Positions 26,583-33,507 of a stretch of 33,530 nt of DNA are shown in pieces. The notes under the pieces are model-generated. The model was not told the DNA's origin, did not search any database, and worked only from the letters and a program-made list of their open reading frames with translations. The DNA comes from Candidatus Gastranaerophilales bacterium (GTDB lineage: Bacteria > Cyanobacteriota > Vampirovibrionia > Gastranaerophilales > Gastranaerophilaceae): the NCBI GenBank assembly GCA_944325155.1, contig CALUYY010000014.1, forward strand, positions 1-33,530, in the 5' to 3' direction. The translations under genes were made by a program, and so were the position numbers. The first letter of the stretch is position 1. Each line of letters starts with the position of its first letter.

Positions 26583-27372
26583 GCCCCGGCGCAACCCCCC
26601 AGTGGAGTTTATCTCTTAAGACATCGTAGAATTCTTTGTTTTTTCTGTTAAGCAAAAGAAGCTTTGCTTTTTTATCATGTTTTTTTATTTTTACAAAATC
26701 TTTTCTTCTTGAAGAGAGTTTGCCGTCAGCTATAATTAAATGTTCGTTTCCGTTCGGAAATTTGATTTCAATTTCATCATCGGGACCGACCACAATCGGG
26801 CGGGCATTTAGAGTGTGTGCACAAATGGGAACAATTGTCATACAGTCAATTTCAGGCGCAATAACCGCACCTCCGGCGGATAAATTATAGGCGGTAGAAC
26901 CTGTCGGGGTTGAAATTATAAGACCGTCCGCAAGATATGAGCATACGGGTTTTGAATTAATAAACAATTTAAAAACGGAAGCCGATGAACAATCCGAATT
27001 TTTAACAACAATATCATTCAGGGCAATATGCCCTTCAAAATCGGCAAGCATTAATCTTTCTTCAATTCTGTATTTTTTTTCCTGAAGACTTAACAATACT
27101 TCATCGCATTCAAGAAAATCGGCCTGCGCCAAAAATCCCAAACGCCCCATATTAAACCCGAAAACGGGAATATCATATTCGGATGCAAATTTTGCGCATT
27201 TTAAAAGAGTGCCGTCGCCCCCTAAAACTATAAAGAGGCTTGCATCATTCGTTAATTCATCAATTGAAGAATATCTGCACTCCAGACATTCCGCAATGGA
27301 AGATGCTTTAAGGTTTGCGTCCTGAATTGTTTTTTTATAAACTACTTTTGCGTTTTTTAAATTAATATCCAT
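26575..27372 (-). CDS. nadK: NAD kinase
   Basis: The 265-aa protein has the NAD kinase motifs GGDGT (51-55, in LGGDGTLLKCA), FGFNMGRLGFL and the second signature DGLIISTPTGSTAYNLSAGG. It phosphorylates NAD to NADP in the cytosol. It starts one base after the yajQ stop and ends inside the start of recN, so translation of the three genes is probably coupled. Its length is a little short but within the bacterial range. Confidence 0.96.
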   Translation of the reverse strand: MDINLKNAKVVYKKTIQDANLKASSIAECLECRYSSIDELTNDASLFIVLGGDGTLLKCAKFASEYDIPVFGFNMGRLGFLAQADFLECDEVLLSLQEKKYRIEERLMLADFEGHIALNDIVVKNSDCSSASVFKLFINSKPVCSYLADGLIISTPTGSTAYNLSAGGAVIAPEIDCMTIVPICAHTLNARPIVVGPDDEIEIKFPNGNEHLIIADGKLSSRRKDFVKIKKHDKKAKLLLLNRKNKEFYDVLRDKLHWGVAPGHD

Positions 27373-27373
27373 T

Positions 27374-27874
27374 TTATCTGTAATTTACAAATTGAAGAGG
27401 AATATTAAACGACTCCTCTTTTTCTCTTAAAAGTTTAATTACATCCTGCAGGTCATCTTTGCTTTTACCGGAAACTCTGACCTGTTCGCCCTGAATTGAA
27501 GCCTGAACTTTTAATTTTGAATTTTTAATTTCGGACACAATTTTTTTGGATAATTCCTGATTGAGTCCTTTTTTAAGTTCAAAAACCTGCCTTACCCCGC
27601 CGCCTAAAGAATTTTCAACGGGTTTGGGGTCTAAAATTTTAATGCTTAAATTTCTTTTAACCATTTTGGATTGAAGGATATCAACGATATTTTTTAATTT
27701 CATATTATCGTTTGTGGTGATTGTAATTGTTTTATCCGCATCCAATTCAACGGTAGAATTTGAGTCTTTAAGATCAAATCTTGATTGAATATCTCTTTTG
27801 GTTTGATCTATTGCATTAACCAATTCCTGTTTATCAAATTCGGATACAACATCAAAACTGCAATCTTTCGCCAT
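27374..27874 (-). CDS. yajQ: YajQ family nucleotide-binding protein
   Basis: The 166-aa protein matches YajQ/DUF520 from end to end: SFDVVSEFDKQELVNAIDQ at the start, RDIQSRFDLKDSNSTVELD, and a C-terminal VRVSGKSKDDLQDVI with LQFVNYR at the end. Members fold as two RRM-like domains; the Xanthomonas homologue binds cyclic di-GMP, and others have been linked to tRNA or nucleotide binding. AAGGAG lies before the ATG. The rpsU terminator lies immediately upstream, so transcription must come from readthrough or a very short promoter region. Confidence 0.94.
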   Translation of the reverse strand: MAKDCSFDVVSEFDKQELVNAIDQTKRDIQSRFDLKDSNSTVELDADKTITITTNDNMKLKNIVDILQSKMVKRNLSIKILDPKPVENSLGGGVRQVFELKKGLNQELSKKIVSEIKNSKLKVQASIQGEQVRVSGKSKDDLQDVIKLLREKEESFNIPLQFVNYR

Positions 27875-27890
27875 AACAACTCCTTAATTC

Positions 27891-27914
27891 AAAAAAGGGG
27901 GTAATTAACCCCCC
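27891..27914 (-). terminator. Rho-independent terminator of rpsU
   Basis: On minus a G-run (27914-27909) pairs with CCCCC (27901-27897) around an AT-only loop and is followed by T6 (27896-27891). It lies 9 nt after the rpsU stop and before yajQ. The stem is short but pure GC. Partial readthrough may feed yajQ-nadK-recN. Confidence 0.8.
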
Positions 27915-27922
27915 GATATATA

Positions 27923-28096
27923 TTAAACACGTCTTTTTCTTGCCGCTTCTGATTTTCTTTTTCTTTTAACGGAAGGTTTTTCATATCTTTCTCTGCGTTT
28001 TATTTCAGATAAGATGCCCGCTTTTTGAATTTTTTTCTTGAAACGTTTAAGAGCGCTTTCAATGTTTTCATTTTCTCTTACGCGAACTTCAGGCAT
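27923..28096 (-). CDS. rpsU: Ribosomal protein bS21
   Basis: The 57-aa basic protein reads [20 protein letters not shown] at the start, then [20 protein letters not shown] and an Arg/Lys-rich tail ending KRRV, the S21 pattern. S21 binds near the 3' end of 16S rRNA and affects initiation. GAAGGAGGTG before the ATG is a near-perfect anti-16S match, the strongest in the window. The gene has its own strong promoter and terminator, so it is a discrete unit between the prepilin genes and yajQ. Confidence 0.95.
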   Translation of the reverse strand: MPEVRVRENENIESALKRFKKKIQKAGILSEIKRRERYEKPSVKRKRKSEAARKRRV

Positions 28097-28125
28097 TTTG
28101 TTTTCACCTCCTTCAAAAGATTTAT

Positions 28126-28165
28126 GTTATATGGGAAATATAACAAAAAGGAGTTTTTAAGTCAA
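28126..28165 (-). promoter_or_regulatory. Strong rpsU promoter with overlapping inverted repeat
   Basis: On minus TTGACT (28165-28160) and TATATT (28142-28137) are separated by exactly 17 nt, each matching 5 of 6 consensus bases. A perfect 7-bp repeat, GTTATAT-GGGAA-ATATAAC (28126-28144), covers the -10 box and the expected start of transcription. It is operator-like rather than an RNA hairpin, because half of it lies upstream of the start point. Confidence 0.75.
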
Positions 28166-28177
28166 CCGTGATAAATA

Positions 28178-28207
28178 AAACGGATATTTCAACAATTAAA
28201 ACCGTTT
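28178..28207 (-). terminator. Weak terminator after the prepilin pair
   Basis: On minus AAACGG (28207-28202) pairs with CCGTTT (28183-28178) across an 18-nt AT loop, followed by a T-rich stretch. It lies just after the second prepilin gene and before the rpsU promoter. The stem is short. Confidence 0.4.
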
Positions 28208-28220
28208 ATTCATAAGGCTT

Positions 28221-29018
28221 TTACCTTTGCGCACCATACATTGCCTTTTGTGCGGTAATGCCGTAAGGAATTGCTCTGTCTTCGGTTATCAGAATAACAA
28301 ATAAATCGCTTACCCTTTTTGTTTTCGGATCGGGTATCCAATAGTTTTCATAGTGCGATTGTTTGTATTCTTCACTGCCGTACATTAAATCCGTTTGATA
28401 TTTTGCCGATTCATATACTTTTTTGGGTGTCGGTTTTCTGTCGCCGTTAACGTCAACCAAAATTGCGCAGGGAGGTTTTCTTGTTTTTTTCGGGTTTTTA
28501 GCCAAACCTTTTGAGCCGCACCCGCCGCATTTTGTAACAATCGTCCAGCCGACATCACCTTCTCTTTGGCTTATTGAAGCAAAACAGGCGTGTTCATCGC
28601 TTTCATATAAAGGAAGCCTTTTATCGTTGTTTTGATTTATGTTTGTTTCATCGTCAAATTCAAAACGCATGCCGTCTGTTGTATAAAATGCGCCGTTTAA
28701 TTCGCTGTCATATAATACTTCGCCTTCGGGGTTAACATATCTTGACCACCAGGGAAGTTTAAACGTTGTTTTCATAACGCTCATATGTCTTTGAAGATAA
28801 TTGAAAAGGTCGGCGTTTTCATATGCATTTTCATTATTTTCGGCAATGTTCATAGTAATTGCCTGGTTAAGAACGGAAACCGCTTTTCTTAAACCCGTTT
28901 TAAATTCATGCTGCTGGGTGTTTGATATAACGGAAGGCAGGGATAATGCGGCAATTATACCGATTACTGTTATTGTGATTAATAATTCTGCTAAAGTAAA
29001 AGCGTTTTTTTTAAACAT
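28221..29018 (-). CDS. Type IV prepilin-like protein B
   Basis: The 265-aa protein starts MFKKNA/FTLAELLITITVIG, a class III signal with likely cleavage after A6 and Glu at mature position 5, followed by one hydrophobic helix. The large C-terminal domain has aromatic-rich FKLPWW, a CGGCG cluster, the pseudopilin-like ILVDVNGDRKPTP segment (a possible metal loop) and a C-terminal VSDLFVILITEDRAIPYG. It is likely a pilin or minor pseudopilin assembled by a type IV pilus or type II secretion machine encoded elsewhere. It is 17 nt downstream of a close paralogue. An AGGAT site precedes the ATG. Confidence 0.85.
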   Translation of the reverse strand: MFKKNAFTLAELLITITVIGIIAALSLPSVISNTQQHEFKTGLRKAVSVLNQAITMNIAENNENAYENADLFNYLQRHMSVMKTTFKLPWWSRYVNPEGEVLYDSELNGAFYTTDGMRFEFDDETNINQNNDKRLPLYESDEHACFASISQREGDVGWTIVTKCGGCGSKGLAKNPKKTRKPPCAILVDVNGDRKPTPKKVYESAKYQTDLMYGSEEYKQSHYENYWIPDPKTKRVSDLFVILITEDRAIPYGITAQKAMYGAQR

Positions 29019-29035
29019 TTAATATCCTCATTTTG

Positions 29036-29815
29036 TTATCTTTGGGCATTATACATTGCTTTTTGTGCAACAATACCGTATGGAATTGCTCTGTCTTCGG
29101 TTATCAGAATAACAAATAAATCGCTTACCCTTTTTGATTTAAGGTCGGGAATCCAGTATAATTCGGGTGAAGAACCGTTATTTATTGCGGTTGTTGCATC
29201 ATCAATCGAGTCATATACTCTCTGCGGTGTCGGTTTTCTGTCGCCGTTAACGTCAACCAAAATTGCACAGGGGACTTTTTTTGTTTTTTTAGGGTTTAAG
29301 CCAAGCCCCAATGAACCGCACCCGCCGCAGGCAACAAGATCGCCTTCGCTTTTTGAACGGATGGAAGCAAAACAAGCGCTTTTATCGGATTCATGGAGCT
29401 TTAGGAGACCTGCCTTTTCAATGTTTGCAAGCTGACTTTTATTTGTTTCGTCGTCAAATTCAAAACGCATACCATCAGTTGTATAAAATGCGCCGTTTGC
29501 TTCGGAATTAAACAAAGTGCCGTCCCATTTTTTATAATATGTCCACCAGGGAAGCTTAAACGTTGTTTTCATAACGCTCATATGTCTTTGAAGATAATTG
29601 AAAAGGTCGGCGTTTTCATAAGGCGTTTCATTATTAACCGAGATATTCATCGTAATTGCCTGGTTCAGGGCGGAAACCGCTTTTTTCAAACCGGTTTTAT
29701 ATTCATGCTGCTGGGTATTTGATATAACGGAAGGCAGGGTAAGCGTTGCAATAATACCGATTACGGCAAGAGTAATAAGTGTTTCTGCCAGTGTAAAAGC
29801 GGGTTTTTTAAACAT
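29036..29815 (-). CDS. Type IV prepilin-like protein A
   Basis: The 259-aa protein is a paralogue of its downstream neighbour, with the same signal MFKKPA/FTLAETLITLAVIG, the same helix, FKLPWW, CGGCG, ILVDVNGDRKPTP and VSDLFVILITEDRAIPYG. I start at 29815, with GAAAGGT 5 nt upstream, and not at the in-frame site 21 nt earlier, which would place seven residues before the usual MFKK. Some stretches are identical in DNA between the two genes (about 55 bp near 28268 and 29078), suggesting recent duplication. It has a good promoter. Confidence 0.85.
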   Translation of the reverse strand: MFKKPAFTLAETLITLAVIGIIATLTLPSVISNTQQHEYKTGLKKAVSALNQAITMNISVNNETPYENADLFNYLQRHMSVMKTTFKLPWWTYYKKWDGTLFNSEANGAFYTTDGMRFEFDDETNKSQLANIEKAGLLKLHESDKSACFASIRSKSEGDLVACGGCGSLGLGLNPKKTKKVPCAILVDVNGDRKPTPQRVYDSIDDATTAINNGSSPELYWIPDLKSKRVSDLFVILITEDRAIPYGIVAQKAMYNAQR

Positions 29816-29854
29816 ATAAAACCTTTCGATTAACATCCTCTGAATTATATATTA

Positions 29855-29883
29855 ATTATGGATTATCGGAAATTAAAAGTCAA
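29855..29883 (-). promoter_or_regulatory. Promoter of the prepilin pair
   Basis: On minus TTGACT (29883-29878) is followed after 17 nt by CATAAT (29860-29855), each 5 of 6 consensus. It lies in the gap between the methyltransferase stop and the first prepilin gene and gives a leader of about 35-40 nt. Confidence 0.7.
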
Positions 29884-29888
29884 TATAA

Positions 29889-30752
29889 TCAGCTTTTACG
29901 AAAGGTCATTATGTATTCATGTTCAAAAATGTTAAATCCGTATTTAAGCGCACGGTATCTCCACAGATTTGCGGTTTTGCCTTTTGCTTTTTCGTTTCCG
30001 GTAACGTTTTTAACAACAATTGCTTTTGTTATAAAACCGGCATTTTCCATTCTTTTCATGCACTCAAAACCGAGAGGAACAACTTTTGAATTTTTGTATT
30101 CGTCGCCTATGATAAGCGTTGCAAATCTTCCTTTTTCAAGAAGTTCGTATGCATTTTTTGCAACTTTTTCAAACAAATCGTAAAATTCTTCCGTTGTTTC
30201 ACAGTTAGATAAATCTTCTTTTTTATCGGAAAATTTTATAATGTCATCATAGGGCGGGTGAAGAACGCAAAACTGCGCCTGTTTTTTGCCCATAATTTCA
30301 AGACGAGCTTTTACTTTTTCAACAATAATATCGGAGGCCGAATCGCCCTGAATTATATTAACATCGGTTACAAGTTCTTTTTTTGTGAATTTTTTTGAAA
30401 CGTAATCAACCATATCTTGTTTTAATTCAACGCCGATACAGCGCCTTTGCATATTCAAAGCTTCAATTCCCGATGTTCCGGAACCGAAAAAGAAATCCAG
30501 AATAACGTCATTTTTTTTGGTAAATCTTTCAAATAATTGGGTCGCGATTTGGGGTATGAAATTGCCGTGGTAGTCGTAGCTGTGACCGTTTGATTTATCA
30601 CGGGAAGCAAACTCCCATAAGGAACCTGTTTTAATGTGGGAATATAATTTCCAGTTGTTTAAATCGATATCGTTATAAGAAGTTGTTTTCGGTTTTTCGA
30701 CAACTCTTAAATCCGGCTTTACGACATTTAATTTAACTGATTTTTTAGGCAT
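29889..30752 (-). CDS. Orphan DNA methyltransferase (N4-cytosine/N6-adenine type)
   Basis: The 287-aa protein has the SAM-binding motif I in DFFFGSGTSGIEAL (about 117-130) and the catalytic motif IV as LHPPYDD, the His-Pro-Pro-Tyr variant of (D/S)PPY. An N-terminal SLWEFASRDKSNGHSYDYHG segment and HGNFIPQIA resemble other amino-methyltransferases of this class. Motif I precedes motif IV. I use the ATG at 30752, with AAGGAGT 9 nt upstream; a longer frame to 30845 would add a hydrophobic, non-homologous leader. No restriction gene is adjacent, so it may be a regulatory or lineage-core methylase. Target site unknown. Confidence 0.8.
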   Translation of the reverse strand: MPKKSVKLNVVKPDLRVVEKPKTTSYNDIDLNNWKLYSHIKTGSLWEFASRDKSNGHSYDYHGNFIPQIATQLFERFTKKNDVILDFFFGSGTSGIEALNMQRRCIGVELKQDMVDYVSKKFTKKELVTDVNIIQGDSASDIIVEKVKARLEIMGKKQAQFCVLHPPYDDIIKFSDKKEDLSNCETTEEFYDLFEKVAKNAYELLEKGRFATLIIGDEYKNSKVVPLGFECMKRMENAGFITKAIVVKNVTGNEKAKGKTANLWRYRALKYGFNIFEHEYIMTFRKS

Positions 30753-30914
30753 TTTGGCAATACTCCTTACATCCAAGAAGATTTTAACCGATGATATTAA
30801 AAATGAAATCGTATTGTTGATTGAAAAAAGAGAAATATACAGCATTTGGGCGATTAATTAAAAAAAGGTTAAAGGGGAATAAAGTTTGTCCGTTAAAATT
30901 AATATCAAAAGGGT

Positions 30915-30987
30915 GAAAAGCGAAAGCTTTTCGACTCAAAACCTCCTCCCCAAGTCTAGTAGCCGTCTTTAAGAACGGCTTTTTTTT
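30915..30987 (+). ncRNA. Candidate small RNA with C-rich loop and terminator
   Basis: Three hairpins in a row: GAAAAGC-GAAA-GCTTTTC (30915-30932, 7 bp closed by a GNRA tetraloop); GACT...AGTC (30933-30956) with a 16-nt loop containing ACCTCCTCCCC; and AGCCGT...ACGGCT (30961-30980) followed by eight T. The exposed CCUCCUCCCC could pair with Shine-Dalgarno sequences, as in C-rich-loop small RNAs of other bacteria. No convincing promoter box pair is visible upstream, so the 5' end is uncertain. Confidence 0.4.
30961..30987 (+). terminator. Rho-independent terminator, plus strand
   Basis: A 6-bp GC-rich stem AGCCGT / ACGGCT with an 8-nt loop is followed by an unbroken run of eight T. No protein gene on plus precedes it within several kilobases, which is why a small RNA is suspected. 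Confidence 0.75.
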
Positions 30988-31185
30988 GCGGAATTTCCGT
31001 AGTATTGAGCACTTGAAAAAGTGCGAAATACGCCGAAGCGTAAATCCGACGGAGCGAAAAAATTTTTATTTTAAAAATTTTACAGCGAAGTTCAAGGATT
31101 AAGCTTTCAGGAAATTCCAAGAGGGCTGAATTTCCGCAGAATGAAGCAAAAGCGTAATCCGCCAAGGCGAACGACTGACGAAATG
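30988..31185. repeat. Structured intergenic repeat-like sequence
   Basis: GGAATTTCC (30990-30998) is the exact reverse complement of GGAAATTCC (31110-31118), and GCGGAA at 30988 matches TTCCGC at 31132. GCACTT-GAAA-AAGTGC (31009-31024) is another GNRA-type hairpin. Two related stretches begin AAGCGTAA (31036 and 31150) and share ATCCG and GCGAA. The higher GC content and lack of coding potential suggest a dispersed genomic repeat. Confidence 0.4.
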
Positions 31186-31197
31186 AAAAAGTAAGGC

Positions 31198-31230
31198 AAA
31201 AAAAGAAATAATTTAATTAAAAAAATTATT
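31198..31230 (-). terminator. Possible AT-rich terminator of prfA
   Basis: On minus AATAATTT (31230-31223) pairs with AAATTATT (31214-31207), followed by TCTTTTTTT. The stem overlaps the prfA stop codon and contains only A-T pairs, so it is weak. Confidence 0.4.
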
Positions 31231-32308
31231 GAACTTCCGCCAATTTTTCAAGCTTTAATTTCTGGTCATATTCAACAAGCAAATTAATAAGCTCGTCCAA
31301 ATCGCCCTCAATTACCGTCCAAACGTTCAGGTTATGATTAATCCTGTGGTCGGTCAGCCTCCCTTGCGGGAAATTATATGTTCTTATTCTCTCCGATCTG
31401 TCGCCCGTTCCGACTTGAGAACGGCGAAGGTCCGTTACTTCTTTCATTTGTTTTTGAACTTCCATATCATAAAGTTTTGCTTTTATGATTTGAAGCGCTC
31501 TTTCTTTGTTTTGTAATTGCGAACGTTCTTCCGTACAAAAAACCATTAAGCCTGTCGGTTTATGCACAACTCTTACCGCCGTTTCAACTTTATTTACGTT
31601 TTGACCGCCGGCGCCGCCCGATCTTGCGGTTGAAATTTCAAGGTCATTGGGGTTTAATTCAACTTCAACATCATCAACTTCGGGCATAACGGCAACGGTT
31701 GCGGTTGATGTATGAACTCTGCCCTGAGATTCCGTTTGAGGAACTCTTTGAACTCTGTGAACGCCCGATTCATATTTCAGGTGAGAATATACGTTTTCAC
31801 CTTTAACCGATATAACAACCTCTGAAACTCCGCCCGCTTCGCATTCGTTAATTGATAAAATTTTTGTCTGCCAGCCTTTATTGTTTGCATATTTCATATA
31901 CATTCTCATAAGATCTCCCGCAAAAATGTTTGCTTCATCGCCGCCTGCGGAGCCTCTTATTTCAAGCATAATGTCTTTATCATCCATGGGGTCTTTCGGA
32001 AGCAGAAGCACCTTCATTTTTTCTTCATAAACGGGAATTTTTGCCTCATTCTGGGCAATTTCATTATTCAGATATTCTTTCATTGAAGGGTCTTTTTCGC
32101 CATGGAGCATTTCTTTTGCTTCTTTTATCGAATCAAGCGCTTCTTTATATGCATTGTAGGTATTAACCGTTTCTTCCATAGCTTTTCTTTGTTTTGAAAG
32201 CTCTTTAAATTTTTCGTAATCGTTAACCGTTGCAGGGTCTGAAAGTTTTAAGCCCAGTTCAATATATTTTTGTTCAATTTGTTTTATTTTATCCAGCATG
32301 TCATTCAT
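31226..32308 (-). CDS. prfA: Peptide chain release factor 1
   Basis: The 360-aa protein has the GGQ loop at 234-236 ([17 protein letters not shown]), which triggers peptide release, and the codon-recognition tripeptide region as P190-Q-T192 ([14 protein letters not shown]), the RF1 form that reads UAA and UAG. RF2 has SPF there. [20 protein letters not shown] near the C-terminus is also typical. The first ATG at 32308 is used; [12 protein letters not shown] three codons later is possible. It lies 23 nt downstream of thyX; the GGQ glutamine is usually methylated by PrmC, which is not in this window. Confidence 0.96.
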   Translation of the reverse strand: MNDMLDKIKQIEQKYIELGLKLSDPATVNDYEKFKELSKQRKAMEETVNTYNAYKEALDSIKEAKEMLHGEKDPSMKEYLNNEIAQNEAKIPVYEEKMKVLLLPKDPMDDKDIMLEIRGSAGGDEANIFAGDLMRMYMKYANNKGWQTKILSINECEAGGVSEVVISVKGENVYSHLKYESGVHRVQRVPQTESQGRVHTSTATVAVMPEVDDVEVELNPNDLEISTARSGGAGGQNVNKVETAVRVVHKPTGLMVFCTEERSQLQNKERALQIIKAKLYDMEVQKQMKEVTDLRRSQVGTGDRSERIRTYNFPQGRLTDHRINHNLNVWTVIEGDLDELINLLVEYDQKLKLEKLAEVQ

Positions 32309-32331
32309 AGTTAAAAGTTTTCCTTAAAAAA

Positions 32332-33048
32332 TTATACGGTCTGCACGGTTTTTAAAAGTTCTTCTTTAACGGGCATTTTCCCGCAGGATTTATCCTCGTC
32401 GCAATATCCGAGGCGCTCGCACTTCGGAACAAGATATGGTTTAAGCCAGGGTTCTTTTTTAATTACTTCATTAACCATGGCGCCCACAAGCATTCTTATT
32501 TCCAATTGTGCCCTTGTACAGAGTCTTAAATTTGCAAGATGAATTAATTCTCTTAAATTTAAACTTGCAACAAGAGAACTTGCGGCAGCGTTAGGGAGAA
32601 TGCTTCTTGCGTCTTCTGCGGGGATATTTGCTTCAATAAATTCCTGATAAAGATTTGAAGTTAATTTAATAAATTCTTCAAATTTTTTATTTAATTCCGG
32701 ATTTTTTTCTATGGTTTTCGGAATTATATAATCAAATTCGCCTTTTTCTTTAACGTATCTTTGGCTTTTTTGCGAAAAAGACATGTGGCGGTGCCTTACC
32801 AATTGATGAGTGCAGGCGCGCGAAACATTTTGTATGGCAAAAGTTAATTGAATGTGTTCTATTGTTGAATAGTGCCCCGACCCGATAACACGTTTTATAA
32901 GCTCCAGCATTTTTTCTTCATCGGGTGCGTTTAAATAGTTTTCATAAGGCAATTTAGCGCTGTAACAGGTTTTGCAGGCGGTATAAATTGTCTTTAGCAT
33001 ATTATCGGGCATTGAAATTAATTCAACACTTAAGGTTTGTTTTGCCAT
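32332..33048 (-). CDS. thyX: FAD-dependent thymidylate synthase
   Basis: The 238-aa flavoenzyme has the ThyX signature RHRHMSFSQKSQR (85-97, RHRx2Sx4SxR), the upstream GSGHYSTIEHIQLTF segment and the C-terminal CERLGYCDEDKSCGKMP tail. It makes dTMP from dUMP using methylene-tetrahydrofolate and reduced FAD, replacing ThyA. TAGGAGC precedes the ATG. It lies between rpmE (upstream, after a terminator) and prfA (23 nt downstream). Confidence 0.97.
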   Translation of the reverse strand: MAKQTLSVELISMPDNMLKTIYTACKTCYSAKLPYENYLNAPDEEKMLELIKRVIGSGHYSTIEHIQLTFAIQNVSRACTHQLVRHRHMSFSQKSQRYVKEKGEFDYIIPKTIEKNPELNKKFEEFIKLTSNLYQEFIEANIPAEDARSILPNAAASSLVASLNLRELIHLANLRLCTRAQLEIRMLVGAMVNEVIKKEPWLKPYLVPKCERLGYCDEDKSCGKMPVKEELLKTVQTV

Positions 33049-33068
33049 AATTTGCTCCTAAAATTACG

Positions 33069-33104
33069 TAAAAAGGCGGATATATAAAACTATACATCCG
33101 CCTT
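33069..33104 (-). terminator. Rho-independent terminator of rpmE
   Basis: On minus AAGGCGGAT (33104-33096) pairs perfectly with ATCCGCCTT (33081-33073), and the stem can extend through TATA pairs to a small loop; T-rich sequence follows. It separates rpmE from thyX with little room for a thyX promoter, so thyX may depend on partial readthrough. Confidence 0.85.
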
Positions 33105-33119
33105 ATAAAATTAACAAAC

Positions 33120-33320
33120 TTATTTATTTTCGTAACGTTTTTTGAATCTTTCAACTCTTCCTTCGGAGTCTAAGATTTTTTGGTTGCCGGTGAAGAACGG
33201 ATGGCAGGCATTGCAGATTTCAACGGTGATATTATCTTCAACGGAGCCTGTTTCAATTTCGTTACCGCATACGCATTTGATTACGGTTTTTTTGTAATCG
33301 GGGTGTATTCCTTCTTTCAT
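33120..33320 (-). CDS. rpmE: Ribosomal protein bL31 (zinc form)
   Basis: The 66-aa protein starts [20 protein letters not shown] and has the zinc-binding cysteines C16, C18, C36 and C39, followed by [20 protein letters not shown]. This is the cysteine-containing (C+) form of L31, which many bacteria replace with a C- paralogue under zinc shortage. L31 bridges the two subunits. AGAGGT precedes the ATG; it has its own promoter and terminator. Confidence 0.97.
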   Translation of the reverse strand: MKEGIHPDYKKTVIKCVCGNEIETGSVEDNITVEICNACHPFFTGNQKILDSEGRVERFKKRYENK

Positions 33321-33361
33321 TTTATTACCTCTTTTTATTAATCATAATTAGTCTAAGATAC

Positions 33362-33389
33362 ATTATATGGGCTAAATTTTTAATTTCAA
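33362..33389 (-). promoter_or_regulatory. Promoter of rpmE
   Basis: On minus TTGAAA (33389-33384) and a perfect TATAAT (33367-33362) are separated by 16 nt, about 40 nt upstream of the rpmE ATG. The match to sigma-70 consensus is among the best in the window. Confidence 0.72.
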
Positions 33390-33406
33390 GGGGTAATTCT
33401 TAATAT

Positions 33407-33507
33407 AATTTTGCCCGCCTTCGCATTCGCTGACGTTTAAAAGGCTCAATTATACTGTGTCGCCATCGAAAGGTTACATCCTGCGGGCAAAATTCATCAT
33501 TTTGCCC
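33407..33507. repeat. Inverted-repeat element upstream of rpmE
   Basis: AATTTTGCCCGC (33407-33418) is the exact reverse complement of GCGGGCAAAATT (33483-33494), 64 nt apart. The right arm can instead pair with a third copy, ATTTTGCCC (33499-33507), as a tight hairpin around TCATC. The inner sequence has no coding potential that I can see. It may be a terminator of an upstream gene outside the window, or a small dispersed repeat. Confidence 0.55.

Larger units (their letters stand above)
30753..31225. other. Non-coding region between the methyltransferase and prfA
   Basis: This 473-bp stretch has no gene that I trust; a 69-codon minus frame at 30956-31165 runs through repeats and hairpins and has no family resemblance. 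From left to right it holds the methyltransferase leader, a set of three plus-strand hairpins ending in a terminator (30915-30987), a repeat-rich structured stretch (30988-31185), and an AT-only hairpin after prfA. Confidence 0.7.

Noticed and set aside
30753-30845. Longer methyltransferase start at 30845
   Set aside because: The added 31 residues are hydrophobic and unlike the family; AAGGAGT is well spaced for the ATG at 30752.
30860-30960. tRNA or tmRNA fragment suggested by TTCGACTC
   Set aside because: No acceptor or anticodon stem can be built around it; the hairpins fit a small RNA better.
30956-31165. 69-codon minus-strand reading frame between prfA and the methyltransferase
   Set aside because: It runs through a terminator, hairpins and repeats, has no ribosome-binding site and resembles no family.
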